Shown here: positions 17,815 through 26,558 of the stretch, piece after piece
Layout: every line of letters begins with the position of its first letter
How positions within the stretch are numbered: position 1 is the first letter of the stretch
DNA from: CAIMFV01 sp040757715
Lineage (GTDB): Bacteria > Pseudomonadota > Alphaproteobacteria > Caulobacterales > Caulobacteraceae
Direction: 5' to 3'
NCBI GenBank assembly: GCA_040757715.1
Contig: JBFLWS010000010.1
Coordinates: 43,582-107,581 of the forward strand
Length of the DNA: 64,000 bases
Made by a program: the position numbers and the translations under genes
Notes under the pieces: generated by a model
Told to the model about the DNA's origin: nothing
Database searches by the model: none
What the model saw: the letters and a program-made list of their open reading frames with translations, nothing else

Positions 17815-18234
17815 TCAAGGATTGATCGAAGCGATGCCGGTGATCACCGCCCCGACCACCGCACCGAGGAACAGGAGGCCGGTGGCGAAGGCCTGGATGG
17901 CGAAGCCGCGGCTGCGATGCGCCGGGTCGCGAATATAGCCGGTCATGTACAGATAACGGCCGATCACCCAGACCACGCCGATCACCGCCACCACGCCCAC
18001 CGCCACGGCGCCCCAGTCGCTCATGAAATAGGCGCAGAGCCAGAAGGTGGGCAGGAAGATCACCAGCCACTCGAGGGTGTTCTGCTGCACCCGGAAATAA
18101 CGCTCGAACTCCGGGTGCCCGTGCGTGGCGGGGGCGGCGACGCCGAAGCGCCCGCGGGCCCGGCCCACATTCAGCCCCATCCAGAAATAGAGGCCGAGCG
18201 CCAGAAGGGTGACCAGACCGACGATGCTGTACAT
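17815..18234 (-). CDS. MAPEG family membrane protein
   Basis: A 139-residue integral membrane protein with four predicted helices, starting MYSIVGLVTLLALGLYFWMG. The segments NVGRARGRFGV, ERYFRVQQNTLEWLVIFLP and IGRLYMTGYIRDP-like GRYLYMTGYIRDPAHRSRGF are the hallmarks of the MAPEG family (microsomal glutathione transferase and eicosanoid enzymes). In bacteria these proteins may act in glutathione-dependent detoxification, but the substrate is unknown. The ATG at 18234 is favoured because it starts the first helix; upstream in-frame sequence is low in family similarity. Confidence 0.85.
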   Translation of the reverse strand: MYSIVGLVTLLALGLYFWMGLNVGRARGRFGVAAPATHGHPEFERYFRVQQNTLEWLVIFLPTFWLCAYFMSDWGAVAVGVVAVIGVVWVIGRYLYMTGYIRDPAHRSRGFAIQAFATGLLFLGAVVGAVITGIASINP

Positions 18235-18347
18235 GGCGAAACCCCATTTTCGGCGGCGCGAAGGCGCGGCCGCTGATTCCCTTTCGCAAGCCTGCCATGA
18301 TTGCATGTAAAACCGAAGACGCCTGCGCCCTTGGGGAGGTTTTCCTG

Positions 18348-18550
18348 ATGCGTGTCGTGTGCTGGATCGCCAGCTGGGCCAAAGGCAAGGGCGCCGTGTG
18401 GCGCCTGACCGTGGTCCAGCCCCCCCCGGGGCGGAGCGCCTACCCAGCGGGCTCAACCTGCCGCACGGCCTCGCCAGAGGTCCGGATGGCGCCATCCTGG
18501 TGGCCGAAGACCTCAACGGAACGGTGGTCCAGTTCGCACGAGCGAATTGA
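18348..18550 (+). pseudogene. Remnant of a beta-propeller (lactonase/sugar dehydrogenase-like) gene with a C8 frameshift
   Basis: The 382-bp stretch 18235-18616 between the MAPEG gene and a small gene has no intact gene. It contains a frame encoding KGAVWRLTVVQPPPG that breaks at a run of eight C (18420-18427) and continues in another frame as RLPSGLNLPHGLARGPDGAI and then VAEDLNGTVVQFARAN to a stop. That tail looks like the last blade of an NHL, gluconolactonase or sorbosone-dehydrogenase-like propeller. The N-terminal majority is missing, so I read it as a decayed 3' end, not as an active gene. Confidence 0.38.
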
Positions 18551-18616
18551 AGACTCTTTATACGCGAGAATCGCTCTATACGTTGCCCTTTGCTACCTTG
18601 AATAGGAAGATACGCA

Positions 18617-18792
18617 ATGGCAAAGAACACTGGTAAAGATTACCGGCAAGGTTCGGTAACCGATCGTTCCCAATTTGAACGCAAAGACGGACACTGGCAA
18701 AAGCGCGACGCCGATAATGGTCAATTCGGCTCCGTAAAGAGCACTGATAATCCATATAAGGGCGTCGCAAAGGAGCCAGACGGACGTAAGCG

Positions 18793-18796
<4 letters not shown>
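18617..18796 (+). CDS. Small conserved basic protein of unknown function
   Basis: A 59-residue frame beginning MAKNTGKDYRQGSVTDRSQF and containing KSTDNPYKGVAKEPDG has an AGGAAGA ribosome-binding site 6 nt upstream. This motif pattern (GSVxxRSQ, then KRDxxxGxF, then PYKGVxKE) recurs in short uncharacterised proteins of many bacteria as I remember them. The gene is visibly richer in A and T than its neighbours, which suggests recent acquisition. Its TAG stop overlaps the TAG stop of convergent argG within the shared palindrome CTAG at 18793-18796. Confidence 0.7.
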
Positions 18797-20028
<1,232 letters not shown>

Positions 20029-20124
20029 GGCGGTCCCTTTCGGCGGCGCAGGAAAGTTCAGGCGCGCGCTTTAGGGACGCATGGGTCCGGGGTCAATGGC
20101 CCATCGGAGATCGCGCGGTTCAAA

Positions 20125-20173
20125 GCGCCGGTCGAGGAAAAGTGGGGACCGGTTTTCCGCCCGCGACCGGCGC
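20125..20173. repeat. Interspersed palindromic repeat, short type, copy 2
   Basis: Perfect 10-bp arms (20125-20134 and 20164-20173) flank the core GGAAAAGTGGGGACCGGTTT. The core matches copy 1 at 16162-16228, while the arms differ in both halves so that pairing is kept. It ends 4 bp from the kup stop, so it would form a hairpin in the kup mRNA 3' end. Confidence 0.7.
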
Positions 20174-20177
20174 GAAT

Positions 20178-22208
20178 TCAGACCGTAACCTGGGCGCCCA
20201 GCTCCACCACCCGGCCGGGGGGAATGTGGAAGAAGTCGGTGGGGTTAGCGGCGTTCTTCATCAGGAAAATGAACAGCTTGTCCTGCCAGGCAGGCATGCC
20301 CGAATGCGCCGAGGGCACCACCGAGCGACGGCCGAGGAAGAACGAGGTGGCCATGATGTCGAACTTGATCCCCTGCTTTTTGCACAGGCCCAGCGTCTTG
20401 GGGACGTTGGGGCTCTCCATGAAGCCGTAGGTGAGGAATAGCTTCTTGAAGTCCTCGTTCACCGGCTCGATGCGCACGCGGTCGGCGTCCTTCACCCGCG
20501 GGGTCTCGGCGGTGACCACGGTGAGGATGATGTTCTTCTCGTGCAGCACCTTGTTGTGCTTGAGATTGTGCATCAGGGCCACCGGGGCCACGTCGGGGTC
20601 GGAGGTGAGGAACACCGCCGTGCCCGGGGCGCGGTGCGGCGGGCGGGCGCGCATCATCTCGATGAGATCATTGAGGGGCACGGAGTCGCGGCGGGTCTTT
20701 TCGGCCAAGAGCTGCGTGCCCTTCACCCAGGTGGCGATGATCACGAACAGCAGCGAGCCCAAGGTGAGCGGCAGCCAGCCGCCGGTGGCGATCTTCAGCC
20801 CGTTGGCGAACAGGAACACCGAGTCGAGCAGGATCAACGGAGCGATGAGGGCCAGGGCCTGCAGCTGCTTCCAGTGCCACATGCGCCGGGTGACGATGTA
20901 GGCGAGGATGGTGGTCACCAGCATGGTGCCGGTCACTGCCAGACCATAGGCGTCGGCGAGATTGTCGGAATTCTGGAACACCAGCACCAGGGCCAGCACC
21001 CCGATCATCAGGAAGGTGTTGATCTGCGGGATGAAGATCTGGCCCGACTGGGTCTCGGAGGTGCGCTTCACGTCCATGCGCGGCAGGAGACCGAGCTGAA
21101 TGGCCTGCTGGGACAGGGAGTAGGCACCGGTGATCACGGCCTGGCTGGCGATGACCGAGGCGAACACCGCCAGGACCACCAGCGGCAGGCGATAGGCCGG
21201 CGGGCACATGACGAAAAACCAGTCCTGATTGTCCAGGGCCTGATGGTGCGCGTGCGCGATGGCCAGCGCCTTCAGGGCGTAGGCGCCCTGACCGAGATAG
21301 TTCAGCGCCAGGGCCGGCAGCACCAGGAACAGCCAGGAGGCCTGGATCGGCCAACGACCGAAGTGGCCCATATCGGCGTAGAGCGCCTCCGCGCCGGTGA
21401 CGGTGAGGAACACCGAGCCCAGCACGAGCAGGCCCACGAGGCCGTGCTTGACCAGGAACAGGATGGCGAAATGCGGACTGAGGGCGAGGAACACGCCCGG
21501 ATCATCGGTCACGTGCAAGATGCCCAGAAAGGCGATCACTGCAAACCATACCAGCATCACGGGCCCGAACAGGGTGGCCACCTTGGCGGTGCCGCGGGAT
21601 TGGATGATGAACAGGCCAATGAGGAGGAAAAACGACGCGAAGGTGATGATGCGGGGGCTGGCCACGTTCTCCACCCCGGGCACGTCGTGCAGGCCCTGGA
21701 AGGCGCCCAGCACGGAGATCGCCGGAGTGATGATGGAATCGCCGTAGAATAGCGCCGCGCCCACCACGCCAAGCACGAACACCAGCTGTGTCCGTTTGCC
21801 CAGCGCCCGGCCGGCCAGGGCCATGAGCGACAGCACCCCGCCCTCGCCCTTGTTGTCGGCGCGCATGACGAACAGCACGTATTTGATGGTCACCACCAGC
21901 AGCAGCGCCCATAGGGCCAGCGAGACCACGCCAAGAATGGCGGCGTCGGTGACCCGGTCCTTGGCGGCCTGTTGCATGGCGGCCTGGAAGGCGTAGAGGG
22001 GGCTGGTGCCGATGTCGCCGAACACCACCCCCACAGAGCCAATGGCCAGAACCACGAATCCGGGATGCTTCAGCGACTCGCCGGCAATCCCATGGTTTGG
22101 GCCGTGATGCGCAGATGGGGCAGGCTCGGAAGGCGCGCCGCGATCGTCCGCGGGCGGTACAGCGGCGCTCGCTTGGGGAGTCGCGGCGCCAGAGGCTTCT
22201 ACAGCCAT
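20178..22208 (-). CDS. kup: Kup family potassium uptake transporter
   Basis: A 676-residue inner-membrane K+ importer driven by proton symport. After a hydrophilic N-terminal tail of about 50 residues comes GVVFGDIGTSPLYAFQ, the Kup signature in the first helix, then about twelve helices (for example ALFYGDSIITPAISVLGA) and a C-terminal cytosolic domain of roughly 200 residues. The ATG has GGAGGA upstream. It is divergent from the Rrf2 regulator at 22382. A palindromic repeat follows its stop. Confidence 0.96.
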   Translation of the reverse strand: MAVEASGAATPQASAAVPPADDRGAPSEPAPSAHHGPNHGIAGESLKHPGFVVLAIGSVGVVFGDIGTSPLYAFQAAMQQAAKDRVTDAAILGVVSLALWALLLVVTIKYVLFVMRADNKGEGGVLSLMALAGRALGKRTQLVFVLGVVGAALFYGDSIITPAISVLGAFQGLHDVPGVENVASPRIITFASFFLLIGLFIIQSRGTAKVATLFGPVMLVWFAVIAFLGILHVTDDPGVFLALSPHFAILFLVKHGLVGLLVLGSVFLTVTGAEALYADMGHFGRWPIQASWLFLVLPALALNYLGQGAYALKALAIAHAHHQALDNQDWFFVMCPPAYRLPLVVLAVFASVIASQAVITGAYSLSQQAIQLGLLPRMDVKRTSETQSGQIFIPQINTFLMIGVLALVLVFQNSDNLADAYGLAVTGTMLVTTILAYIVTRRMWHWKQLQALALIAPLILLDSVFLFANGLKIATGGWLPLTLGSLLFVIIATWVKGTQLLAEKTRRDSVPLNDLIEMMRARPPHRAPGTAVFLTSDPDVAPVALMHNLKHNKVLHEKNIILTVVTAETPRVKDADRVRIEPVNEDFKKLFLTYGFMESPNVPKTLGLCKKQGIKFDIMATSFFLGRRSVVPSAHSGMPAWQDKLFIFLMKNAANPTDFFHIPPGRVVELGAQVTV

Positions 22209-22381
22209 GGGGTTCCTCCGGAACGCGAACCAACTGATCTCGTACGTTCCAATCTGTCACCGCCCGAGCGGCGCGCCGCGATACTCCGAAACTCGACGCC
22301 ATTCAATCGCCCGATTTGACTTGTCAATGGCGTAACGCATTGCGCTCAGCGGTCGGATGACTAATTAAGCGCTGGAAGAAA

Positions 22382-22801
22382 ATGTCCGACAGCCAACGAT
22401 TCCCCGTCGCAGCCCACGCGCTCGCCTATCTGGCGCACAAGGGCGCATTTGGTCCCGAGGCGGCTGTGTCCAGCGCCGCCCTCGCCGCCTCTATGCCCAC
22501 CAATCCGGTGGTGGTGAGGCGTATCACGGCGATGCTGGCCAAGGCCGGCCTTATCGGCACACGTTCAGGCGCCACGGGGGGGGCGTGGTTGCTGTTCCAA
22601 CCGGGCGACATCCGCCTCGACCAGGTGCTGCGGGCCGTGAACGGATGCGCCCACTTCGGGTGCCCGCCCCCAGGCGCCAAGGGCTGTCCGATCGGTGAGA
22701 AAATTCCCAAGCAGGTCAGCAAGGCCATCGCCGCCGCCGATCAGGCCGCGGCCGAGCGCCTGTCGCACATCACCGTGGGCGACCTTTTAAAGTTTGACTG
22801 A
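22382..22801 (+). CDS. Rrf2 family transcriptional regulator with three clustered cysteines
   Basis: A 139-residue DNA-binding protein with a winged helix-turn-helix (about residues 10-70; NPVVVRRITAMLAKAGLI followed by GATGGAW in the wing) typical of Rrf2. Cysteines in GCAHFGC and KGC (near residues 96, 100 and 108) sit where IscR/NsrR proteins bind an iron-sulfur cluster, so a redox, NO or electrophile sensing role is plausible. The quinone reductase-like gene starts 84 bp downstream, and a perfect inverted repeat covers its promoter, which suggests direct control. GGAAG lies just upstream of the ATG. Confidence 0.9.
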   Translation: MSDSQRFPVAAHALAYLAHKGAFGPEAAVSSAALAASMPTNPVVVRRITAMLAKAGLIGTRSGATGGAWLLFQPGDIRLDQVLRAVNGCAHFGCPPPGAKGCPIGEKIPKQVSKAIAAADQAAAERLSHITVGDLLKFD

Positions 22802-22824
22802 ACGCGTCTCTAGGAAACGTCCCC

Positions 22825-22872
22825 TTGAAGACCGCGTGAGCATGTTTATGTAACCGACACTGTTCCGGTTAC
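22825..22872 (+). promoter_or_regulatory. Promoter with an overlapping inverted-repeat operator
   Basis: A -35-like TTGAAG (22825-22830) and a -10-like TATGTA (22847-22852) are spaced 16 nt apart. A perfect 7-bp inverted repeat, GTAACCG at 22850-22856 and CGGTTAC at 22866-22872 with a 9-nt spacer, begins inside the -10 and extends over the expected transcription start. A dimeric repressor bound here would block RNA polymerase; the adjacent Rrf2 protein is the obvious candidate, by inference. Confidence 0.5.
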
Positions 22873-22885
22873 GAAAGGACCTTCC

Positions 22886-23485
22886 ATGCCCTCGATCGCT
22901 ATCGTCTATCATTCCGGCTACGGCCACACCGCCGTCGTGGCCGAAGAAGTCGCCGCCGGCGTCCAGGAAGCCGGCGCCCGAGCCACGCTTCTGCGCGTCA
23001 CCGGCGCCGACCAGGACTTCGGTCCGATCCTCGACGCCATCACCGCCGCAGACGCAGTGATCTTCGGCGCTCCCACCTACATGGGCGGCCCCTCCGCTCC
23101 GTTCAAAGCCTTCATCGACGCCACCTCCAAGCCCTGGTTCACCCAGGCCTGGAAGGACAAACTGGCGGCGGGCTTCACCAATTCGCTCAGCCTGTCCGGC
23201 GACAAGCTGAACACCTTGACCGACTTCGCGGTGCTGGCCGCCCAGCACGGCATGATCTGGGTCTCCGCCGGCATTCCCGCGGGCGCGGCCACGGGCGACG
23301 TGAGCGCTGAGACCGGCGTCAACCGCATCGGCTCCTCCCTCGGCCTGATGACCCAGTCCGACAACGCCGGCCCTGACGTGACCCCCGGAGCGGGCGATCG
23401 CAAGACCGCCCGGCTGTTCGGCGCCCGCGTGGCCAAGGTCGCCCAGCGCTGGACCGCCGCTGCGCGCGTGGCCGAGCCCGCGTAA
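22886..23485 (+). CDS. Flavodoxin-like NAD(P)H:quinone oxidoreductase (WrbA-like)
   Basis: A 199-residue flavodoxin-fold protein. The FMN phosphate loop is YHSGYGHTAVVAEEV at residues 8-22 and the isoalloxazine loop is FGAPTYMGGPSAPFKAF. WrbA-type enzymes reduce quinones by two electrons, avoiding semiquinones. It lies directly downstream of an Rrf2 regulator and behind an inverted-repeat operator, which supports induction by electrophiles or redox stress. The start has AAAGGA 6-7 nt upstream. Confidence 0.9.
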   Translation: MPSIAIVYHSGYGHTAVVAEEVAAGVQEAGARATLLRVTGADQDFGPILDAITAADAVIFGAPTYMGGPSAPFKAFIDATSKPWFTQAWKDKLAAGFTNSLSLSGDKLNTLTDFAVLAAQHGMIWVSAGIPAGAATGDVSAETGVNRIGSSLGLMTQSDNAGPDVTPGAGDRKTARLFGARVAKVAQRWTAAARVAEPA

Positions 23486-23563
23486 GGCGACGCCCGCGTA
23501 AGCTGAAGATTGAATGCGTGAAGGCGGCGGGCCATTCTTGGGGCGTCTGATTCCGGAGCCGCT

Positions 23564-24361
23564 ATGACCCGCCGCCTCTGCCTCATCACCGGCGCCTCCG
23601 CCGGCATCGGCGCCGCCTTCGCCAAGGTGTTCGCCAGCCACGGCTACGATCTCGCCCTCACGGCGCGCCGGCAGGACCGGCTGGACGCGGTGGCCGCGGA
23701 CCTGCGGCTGCAATACGGCGTCGAGACCTTCAGCTTCGCCGCCGACCTCGCCGACCCCGCCGCGCCGGACCGGCTCCTGGCCTTCATCGAGTCCGAAGGC
23801 CGCGTGGTGGACGCCCTGGTCAACAACGCCGGCTACGGTCTGCCCGGGACCTTCGCCGCCACCACCTGGACCGATCAGCGCGCCTTTCTGCAAGTGATGG
23901 CCACGGCGCCGGTGGAACTGGCGCACAAGACCTTGCCCGGCATGGCGGCGCGTCGTTTCGGCCGCATCATCAATGTGGCGTCGCTAGCCGGCCTCGTGCC
24001 CGGCTCCGCGGGCCACACGCTCTACGGCGCCACGAAGAGCCTGCTGATCAAGTTCTCGGAGAGTCTGCACCAGGAGAACCTGGCGGTCGGGGTGCACGTC
24101 TCGGCCCTGTGTCCTGGCTTCACCTTCTCCGAATTTCACGACGTGAACGGCACGCGCGACATGATGTCGAACCTGCCCGCCTGGCTATGGATGGGCGCCG
24201 ACGAAGTGGCGTCCACGGGCTATGAGGCGGTGGAGGCCAATCGCGCCGTGTGCGTGCCGGGCGCGCCCAACAAGTCCATCGCCGCCCTGGCCAAGGTGCT
24301 GCCCGACGACTGGGCCCTCGCCCTCATGTCGCGAGAGGCGGGCCGCTTCCGCAAACTGTGA
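23564..24361 (+). CDS. Short-chain dehydrogenase/reductase
   Basis: A 265-residue classical SDR. TGASAGIGAAFAKVF binds NAD(P) at the N-terminus, NNAGY is the structural motif, and the catalytic Ser/Tyr/Lys are in NVASL and YGATK. An arginine pair after the first beta strand (ARRQDRL) favours NADP. Family members reduce ketones or oxidise alcohols; the substrate is not evident. It follows the flavodoxin-like gene by 78 bp on the same strand and may be cotranscribed. Confidence 0.9.
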   Translation: MTRRLCLITGASAGIGAAFAKVFASHGYDLALTARRQDRLDAVAADLRLQYGVETFSFAADLADPAAPDRLLAFIESEGRVVDALVNNAGYGLPGTFAATTWTDQRAFLQVMATAPVELAHKTLPGMAARRFGRIINVASLAGLVPGSAGHTLYGATKSLLIKFSESLHQENLAVGVHVSALCPGFTFSEFHDVNGTRDMMSNLPAWLWMGADEVASTGYEAVEANRAVCVPGAPNKSIAALAKVLPDDWALALMSREAGRFRKL

Positions 24362-24465
24362 ACGGCGCCGCCCTGGCGTCAGCCAGCAAAGTGTTTACCT
24401 CGGAATGATAGGAATGTTCGTTCTGCGCGTCGCCTAGGTTAGTTCGCCTACGGAAATGTGCGCAG

Positions 24466-24495
24466 TTGACACCAAGACGGGCGGGGACATGCAAT
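24466..24495 (+). promoter_or_regulatory. Probable sigma-70 promoter of hpf
   Basis: A consensus -35 TTGACA (24466-24471) and a -10-like TGCAAT (24490-24495), 18 nt apart, precede hpf by 34 nt. The rest of the 168-bp gap shows nothing else. Confidence 0.5.
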
Positions 24496-24529
24496 ATCCG
24501 CCCTAGTCAGCCCTTGGGAGGGCCCTTCC

Positions 24530-25225
24530 ATGAACACTTCCCTCAACGGTCTCAATGGCGCCTCGAACGGCCACCTCAAGGTGCAGGTCGCCGGCCGACA
24601 CGTGGATGTCGGGGACGCCCTGCGATCGCGCATCATGGACGAGATGGCCGCGGGGGTCGGGAAGTACTTTGAACAGGGCGGCACGGCGGACGTGGTGCTG
24701 AGCAAGGACCGGTACGTATTTCGCATCGACATCGTCGCCACACTCGCCTCGGGCCAGCAGCTGGTCTGTTCGGGCGCCGGCGGCGACGCCCATGCGGCGT
24801 TCTCTGACGCCCTGGAACGCCTCGAATCGCGCATTCGCCGCTATAAGCGCCGCTTAAAGAACCATCACGCCAATGTGAGTTCGAAGGCCGAATCCGCTTC
24901 CTACATCGTGCTGCGCGCGCCTGAGGACGATGACGACTACGATTCGATCTTCGACGGCGCGCCGGCGCATCACGATGGCGCGCCCCAGGCCATGGTCATC
25001 GCCGAGTCGCAGGCCAACGTGAAAACCTTAACAGTTTCAATGGCGGTGCTGGAACTCGACCTCACCGGCGCCCCGGTGCTGCTGTTCCGCAATGCGGCCC
25101 ATGGCGGTCTGTCGGTGGTCTATCGGCGAGCGGACGGCAATATCGGCTGGATTGACCCGGAACGGACGATCGCGCCGAGTGCATCGTCCAAGGTGCACGC
25201 GGAATCGTCGCTGGCGAAGTCCTAG
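24530..25225 (+). CDS. hpf: Ribosome hibernation promoting factor, long form
   Basis: The 231-residue protein has an N-terminal YfiA/HPF domain (about 16-115: VQVAGRHVDVGDALRSRI, DALERLESRIRRYKRRLKNH) that binds the 30S decoding site, and a C-terminal dimerisation domain (about 170-220; ALLEL-like VLELDLTGAPVLLFRNA, LSVVYRRADGNIGWIDPE). Long HPFs make 100S ribosome dimers in stationary phase. It is followed by ptsN 104 bp downstream, the usual order at the rpoN locus, but rpoN is not upstream here. Confidence 0.93.
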   Translation: MNTSLNGLNGASNGHLKVQVAGRHVDVGDALRSRIMDEMAAGVGKYFEQGGTADVVLSKDRYVFRIDIVATLASGQQLVCSGAGGDAHAAFSDALERLESRIRRYKRRLKNHHANVSSKAESASYIVLRAPEDDDDYDSIFDGAPAHHDGAPQAMVIAESQANVKTLTVSMAVLELDLTGAPVLLFRNAAHGGLSVVYRRADGNIGWIDPERTIAPSASSKVHAESSLAKS

Positions 25226-25329
25226 GCTTCGGGTATAGGAGCGCGCAAAGTCGGGCGGTTTCGCCGAGGGCTCAAACGAGACCCAAGGAAAGCCGCCCCA
25301 AGGCGCAGCCGGGGATTAATGGTGCGTTG

Positions 25330-25794
25330 ATGGACATGGGTAGCTGGTTGGAACGCAGCGCGATTCACGTTCGCGGCGTGGCCGACAACAAGCGTCAGGC
25401 GTTGAGCTTAACGGCCGATCTGGCCGCCAAGGCCTTCGGCCTCAAGGCCTCCGAAGTGCTGGAGGCGCTGCTGGAACGGGAAGCGGCTGGATCCACAGGC
25501 GTGGGTTATGGCGTGGCCGTGCCGCACGCCAAGCTGCCGGCGCTCGACCGCATGCGGGCGGTGTTCGTGAAGCTTGAACATCCGGTGGCGTTCGACTCCC
25601 TGGACGACAAGCCGGTGGATTTGGTGTTCGCGCTCTTCGCTCCTGTAGGAGCAGAGACCGAGCACCTGCGCTCCCTCGCCCGTCTGTCGCGGCTGCTGCG
25701 CAAGCCCGAAATCCGCGAGCAATTGCGCAACGCCCATAGCGCCGACGCGGTCTACGCCATACTGGTGCGGGAAGTGGAATCCTCCGCCGCCTGA
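25330..25794 (+). CDS. ptsN: Nitrogen-regulatory PTS IIA component (EIIA-Ntr)
   Basis: A 154-residue phosphocarrier of the nitrogen PTS. The phosphorylated histidine is His66 in GVAVPHAKLP; RMRAVFVKLEHPVAFDSLDD and LVFALFAP are conserved family blocks. It receives phosphate via EI-Ntr and NPr and regulates potassium transport and the stringent response in other bacteria. The ATG at 25330 is preferred to a TTG just before it. It sits between hpf and thiE. Confidence 0.93.
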   Translation: MDMGSWLERSAIHVRGVADNKRQALSLTADLAAKAFGLKASEVLEALLEREAAGSTGVGYGVAVPHAKLPALDRMRAVFVKLEHPVAFDSLDDKPVDLVFALFAPVGAETEHLRSLARLSRLLRKPEIREQLRNAHSADAVYAILVREVESSAA

Positions 25795-25806
25795 CCAAAG
25801 CCCCCC

Positions 25807-26463
25807 ATGGCCCTGCCGCTCTGCCGCCTCTACCTGATCACGCCGCCGTCCCTGCCGGACCTCGACGCCTTCGCCCGCGTGCTGGAGGCGGCCCTCGGCG
25901 GCGGCGACGTGGCGGCCCTGCAAATCCGCCTGAAGGACGTCTCGGACGACGCCATCCGTGCGGCGGTGCGCCGCTTCGCCCCCATCGCTCAGGCGCATGA
26001 CGTGGCGGTGATCCTCAACGACCGCCCGGACCTCGCCGCCGAACTCGACTGCGATGGCGTGCATGTGGGCCAGGGCGACGCGCCTTACGCCGAGGCGAGA
26101 CGCCTGGTGGGGCGCGATCGGGTGGTGGGAGTCACCTGTCACGACAGCCGGCACCTCGGCATGGAGGCCGCCGAGGCCGGGGCCGACTATGTGGCCTTCG
26201 GCGCCTTCTACGACACCGCCACCAAGGCCGCGCCCACCCGCGCCGAACCGGACATCCTCACCATCTGGCAAGAGAGCATGCAGACCCCCTGCGTGGCCAT
26301 CGGCGGCGTGACGGTCGAGCACGCTCAGGAACTGGCCCAGGCCGGCGCGGACTTTCTCGCTGTCTCCGCGGGCGTTTGGGGCTATCCGCAGGGGCCCGCC
26401 GCCGCCGTGGCCGCCTTCAATCGCGAGATGGCCCTAGGCGTGGCCGCTCGCCAAGGCGCCTGA
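25807..26463 (+). CDS. thiE: Thiamine phosphate synthase
   Basis: A 218-residue TIM-barrel enzyme that joins HMP-pyrophosphate and thiazole phosphate. The family blocks LQIRLKD, VILNDRPDLAAELDCDGVHV, VGVTCHDS, GADYVAFGAFYDTATK and PCVAIGGVT are present in order; the usual S of ICHDS-type loops is a variant here. It starts 13 bp after ptsN and is probably cotranscribed. No thiamine riboswitch structure was seen upstream. Confidence 0.92.
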   Translation: MALPLCRLYLITPPSLPDLDAFARVLEAALGGGDVAALQIRLKDVSDDAIRAAVRRFAPIAQAHDVAVILNDRPDLAAELDCDGVHVGQGDAPYAEARRLVGRDRVVGVTCHDSRHLGMEAAEAGADYVAFGAFYDTATKAAPTRAEPDILTIWQESMQTPCVAIGGVTVEHAQELAQAGADFLAVSAGVWGYPQGPAAAVAAFNREMALGVAARQGA

Positions 26464-26558
26464 CCGTCCATTTGGTCGAAATGGCCCGGCCAAGCGACGC
26501 GGATTGATTTACTATCTGCGATTCGAGGGGTGGACCGCCCCGCCTTGGATCCCTGCCC

